A stretch of 7,047 bases of DNA from Campylobacterales bacterium (lineage in GTDB: Bacteria; Campylobacterota; Campylobacteria; Campylobacterales; QNZT01): positions 1 to 7,047 of the forward strand of contig JALWKJ010000043.1 of assembly GCA_027081495.1 (NCBI GenBank), written 5' to 3'. Positions 5,536 to 7,047 of the stretch are shown here, in pieces. Numbering within the stretch: position 1 is the first letter of the stretch; the number at the start of each line of letters is the position of its first letter. Under the pieces are notes generated by a model, which worked only from the letters and a program-made list of their open reading frames with translations, had not been told where the DNA came from and made no database searches. Made by a program: the position numbers and the translations under genes.

Positions 5536-6340
5536 TGATATACCAGCAAAGCCAAAAAATCACGCTTGCCGCCGCGAGGTATTTTATCGTTGTTCCTATG
5601 ATATTGCCTATCTGGCAGCTAGTACATGAGTGATATTTTTTCGATTCGTAAAGCGCTGTTGCAAAGTATCCCGCTAAAAGCGCTATGAGAGTAAAATAGG
5701 CGTATTTGTCAAAAGAGTAAATCGACGCGAAAGTCTCTTTTTTAAAATCAAAAAGCGGTGTAAAAAGAGTCAGCGTCATAAAAAAGAGAATTTTTTGGAT
5801 AAAACTTATAAAATAGTCTCTCATAAAGACTCTGGGACAACTCTCAAACGAACCGACGGCTCCGTTTTTGGCAAGATTTTTTTCAATATCTTTTCGCTCT
5901 TTTTCACTCACTCTATTTGCTATCGTCGCGCCATATACATAGTCTATCTTTCGTTGAAGAAGTATGGAGAGTTCACCTTTTGCTATTAGTGATTTTTGTT
6001 TTCCGTCTCTATCTTGATAGATAAGCCGTATTTTTTCATATCTGTTTACCGTATGGGTAGTATTTGGAAAGTAAAGTGTCGATTCGGTTGAAGTTACGCT
6101 TCCCTCTTTGCCTATGATTCTTGGATTTATTATCTCAAGATAGCTTCCGTCGTCTTGTTTTACGACTACTACGGCATAGGGGAGGGCGATTTGTATGGCC
6201 GCCATACCTTTTGCGCCGTGTTTGTTTAAGGTATCTTTTATATCTCTTAACACTTCGGCAAGTTCTTCATCGAAGCTTCTGACATCGGGGGCGGTTATAT
6301 TTATGCGTTTGTCGGGGTATGTTACGATATCTCTGACCAA
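5522..6340 (-). CDS. Peptide deformylase-like pseudoenzyme fused to a three-helix membrane tail
   Basis: Residues 1-155 have the peptide deformylase fold: VRDIVTYPDKRI as strand 1, then the three family motifs in degraded form. Motif I (GxGxAAxQ) reads AKGMAAIQ (43-50) with its first Gly lost. Motif II (EGCLS) reads ESTLY (86-90), with the metal-binding Cys replaced by Thr88. Motif III (QHExDHxxG) reads QRKIDYVYG (129-137), with both His ligands replaced by Arg130 and Tyr134 and the catalytic Glu by Lys131. Fold residues Gln50, Glu86, Gln129, Asp133 and Gly137 remain, so the fold looks selected while catalysis is very unlikely. After a linker, residues 173-272 contain three hydrophobic helices (about 177-197, 213-231, 247-269) with SCTSC (Cys239, Cys242) between the last two. 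There is no signal peptide, so the first domain should be cytoplasmic. It starts at TTG with AAAAGGA 6 nt upstream. The function is unknown; an active def gene must exist elsewhere. Confidence 0.85.
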   Translation of the reverse strand: MVRDIVTYPDKRINITAPDVRSFDEELAEVLRDIKDTLNKHGAKGMAAIQIALPYAVVVVKQDDGSYLEIINPRIIGKEGSVTSTESTLYFPNTTHTVNRYEKIRLIYQDRDGKQKSLIAKGELSILLQRKIDYVYGATIANRVSEKERKDIEKNLAKNGAVGSFESCPRVFMRDYFISFIQKILFFMTLTLFTPLFDFKKETFASIYSFDKYAYFTLIALLAGYFATALYESKKYHSCTSCQIGNIIGTTIKYLAAASVIFWLCWYIISRS

Positions 6341-6346
6341 GTTAAA

Positions 6347-6353
6347 TCCTTTT
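6347..6353 (-). promoter_or_regulatory. Shine-Dalgarno site for the TTG-started deformylase-like gene
   Basis: On the minus strand AAAAGGA ends 6 nt before TTG at 6340-6338. The resulting N terminus, Met-Val-Arg-Asp-Ile-Val-Thr-Tyr-Pro, is exactly where deformylases begin, which supports this TTG over any internal start. Confidence 0.75.
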
Positions 6354-6364
6354 TATAATTTATA

Positions 6365-6370
6365 ATTATA
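6365..6370 (-). promoter_or_regulatory. Candidate -10 box for the deformylase-like gene
   Basis: The minus strand has a perfect TATAAT here, preceded by runs of T spaced roughly every helical turn and with no good -35 box. That is the typical look of sigma-70 promoters in Campylobacterota. It would place the transcript start near 6358 and give a leader of under 20 nt containing the Shine-Dalgarno sequence. In such AT-rich DNA chance matches are common. Confidence 0.4.
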
Positions 6371-6392
6371 TTTAAAAATATTAAAATTAAAC

Positions 6393-6401
6393 TGATATAA
6401 A
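6393..6401 (+). promoter_or_regulatory. Candidate extended -10 box for recR
   Basis: TGATATAAA fits an extended -10 (TGnTATAAT with one mismatch) on the plus strand, about 90 nt before the recR start. Initiation near 6408 would produce a leader of roughly 85 nt spanning the higher-GC island at 6412-6460. Together with the minus-strand TATAAT at 6365-6370 it forms a divergent promoter arrangement. The call rests on motif and position only. Confidence 0.35.
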
Positions 6402-6492
6402 ATTATTTTTATAGAGGCGGAAGTTCGTTGTTTGGAGGTTGTATCGACTGTTTGGGTCATTTTTTTAATCCACTTTTTGTTAAACTCTTTTT

Positions 6493-7047
6493 ATGAAAAA
6501 AAGAGGTTTGGAAAAATTTAACAATCTAGTCGAGGCTTTTTTACAATTGCCTAGCGTTGGAAAAAAATCGGCGCAAAGATTCGCATACTATCTTGTACTT
6601 GAGAACTCCTTTAACGCTCTCAAACTCTCACATGCCATAGAAGATGCTATCGCCAACATAAAAAAATGTATCATTTGTAACGGAATAAGCGAAGACGAGA
6701 TTTGCGAAATATGTCTTGACGAGCAAAGAGATCAAAATAAACTATGTCTAGTCGAGAGTGCCAAAGATATCATGATCATTGAAGAGAGCGGCGATTATGA
6801 CGGGAGATATTTTGTTTTAGAAAGCCTTGACGAAGAGAATATACAAAAGCTTCATATGTTGGTTAAAGAGGGAGTAAAAGAGGTCATTTTCGCGTTTACG
6901 CCGTCTCTTGCAAATGACGGTGTGATTTTATTTATAGAAGATAAACTTAGTATTTACGAGATTGGCTTCAGTAAAATAGCCCAAGGAATTCCTACAGGCG
7001 TTAATCTTGAAAATGTCGATATGCTTTCACTCTCAAAAGCTTTGATG
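6493..7047 (+). CDS. recR: Recombination mediator protein RecR (3'-truncated)
   Basis: RecR works with RecO (and RecF where present) to load RecA onto single-stranded DNA coated with SSB. The window holds 185 residues, and the final visible sequence (LENVDMLSLSKALM) is the family's C-terminal helix, so only a few residues should be missing. The N-terminal helix-hairpin-helix is LPSVGKKSAQRFAYYL (19-34). A C4 zinc finger follows with Cys59, Cys62, Cys71 and Cys74. The Toprim domain begins at LCLVESAKDIMIIEESGDYDGRYFVL, and KIAQGIPTGVNLEN is the conserved C-terminal block. The loop after RYFVL is about ten residues shorter than in E. coli, and the TVEGEAT motif is replaced by PSLANDG; from memory Helicobacter RecR shares both traits. 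No clear Shine-Dalgarno sequence precedes the ATG, and a TAA lies in frame 12 nt upstream, so this ATG is the only sensible start. Confidence 0.96.
   Translation, partial: MKKRGLEKFNNLVEAFLQLPSVGKKSAQRFAYYLVLENSFNALKLSHAIEDAIANIKKCIICNGISEDEICEICLDEQRDQNKLCLVESAKDIMIIEESGDYDGRYFVLESLDEENIQKLHMLVKEGVKEVIFAFTPSLANDGVILFIEDKLSIYEIGFSKIAQGIPTGVNLENVDMLSLSKALM

Noticed and set aside
5795..5989. A 64-codon plus-strand frame inside the deformylase-like gene.
   Set aside because: It lies fully antisense to a frame with clear domain homology, and its translation shows no family features. I treat it as a chance frame.
6414..6460. A small SRP RNA (4.5S) in the gap before recR, prompted by GGCGGAAG.
   Set aside because: The conserved GGAAGGAAGCAGC-like helix 8 signature and its pairing partner are absent.
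6440..6466. A possible terminator ending in the seven-T run at 6460-6466.
   Set aside because: The preceding bases give only a three-base-pair GAC/GTC stem, too weak for an intrinsic terminator.
6462..6474. A DnaA-box-like sequence (TTAATCCAC) upstream of recR.
   Set aside because: It has an extra base or two mismatches against TTATCCACA, occurs singly, and no origin-linked gene is nearby.
1..7047. A mobile element, CRISPR array, toxin-antitoxin pair or phage-derived segment.
   Set aside because: I find no direct-repeat arrays, terminal inverted repeats, transposase or integrase motifs. The block is core genes in conserved order.

Overview
The window looks like ordinary chromosomal core sequence from a member of the Campylobacterota (formerly Epsilonproteobacteria), most likely a free-living Sulfurimonas- or Sulfurovum-like lineage rather than Helicobacter or Campylobacter themselves. 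The evidence is the low-GC, A-rich coding sequence, a RecR with the shortened Toprim region I recall from this phylum, and above all the order glyQ - nif3-like - flgZ - waaA - rluA-like. From memory this matches the HP0960-HP0956 block of H. pylori and the Cj0704-Cj0708 block of C. jejuni. The genus assignment is inference.

Positions 1-5535 are a tightly packed plus-strand block of nine genes: the 3' part of purE, an unrecognised 122-residue coiled-coil protein, a YruB-like glutaredoxin, glyQ, a Nif3/DUF34 metal-binding protein, the coiled-coil/zinc-ribbon protein FlgZ, the Kdo transferase waaA, a DUF167 protein and an RluA-family pseudouridine synthase. Gaps are at most 10 nt and most junctions overlap by 4-20 nt. 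This points to one operon with translational coupling, mixing purine synthesis, tRNA charging, redox, flagellar regulation, lipid A-core assembly and RNA modification. Two of the genes have non-ATG starts (GTG, TTG) supported by good Shine-Dalgarno sequences.

Positions 5522-6340 on the minus strand encode the most unusual protein here. It has an N-terminal peptide-deformylase fold in which all three metal ligands and the catalytic Glu are replaced, fused to a three-helix membrane tail carrying a CxxC motif. It converges with the rluA-like gene and overlaps it by 14 nt, leaving no room for a terminator between them.

Positions 6341-6492 are the only real intergenic region. It is very AT-rich, has candidate divergent promoters, and contains a small island of higher GC (about 6412-6460) that I cannot explain. 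The window closes with recR on the plus strand, cut only a few codons before its expected end. I see no tRNA, rRNA, CRISPR array, insertion sequence or sign of recent horizontal transfer.
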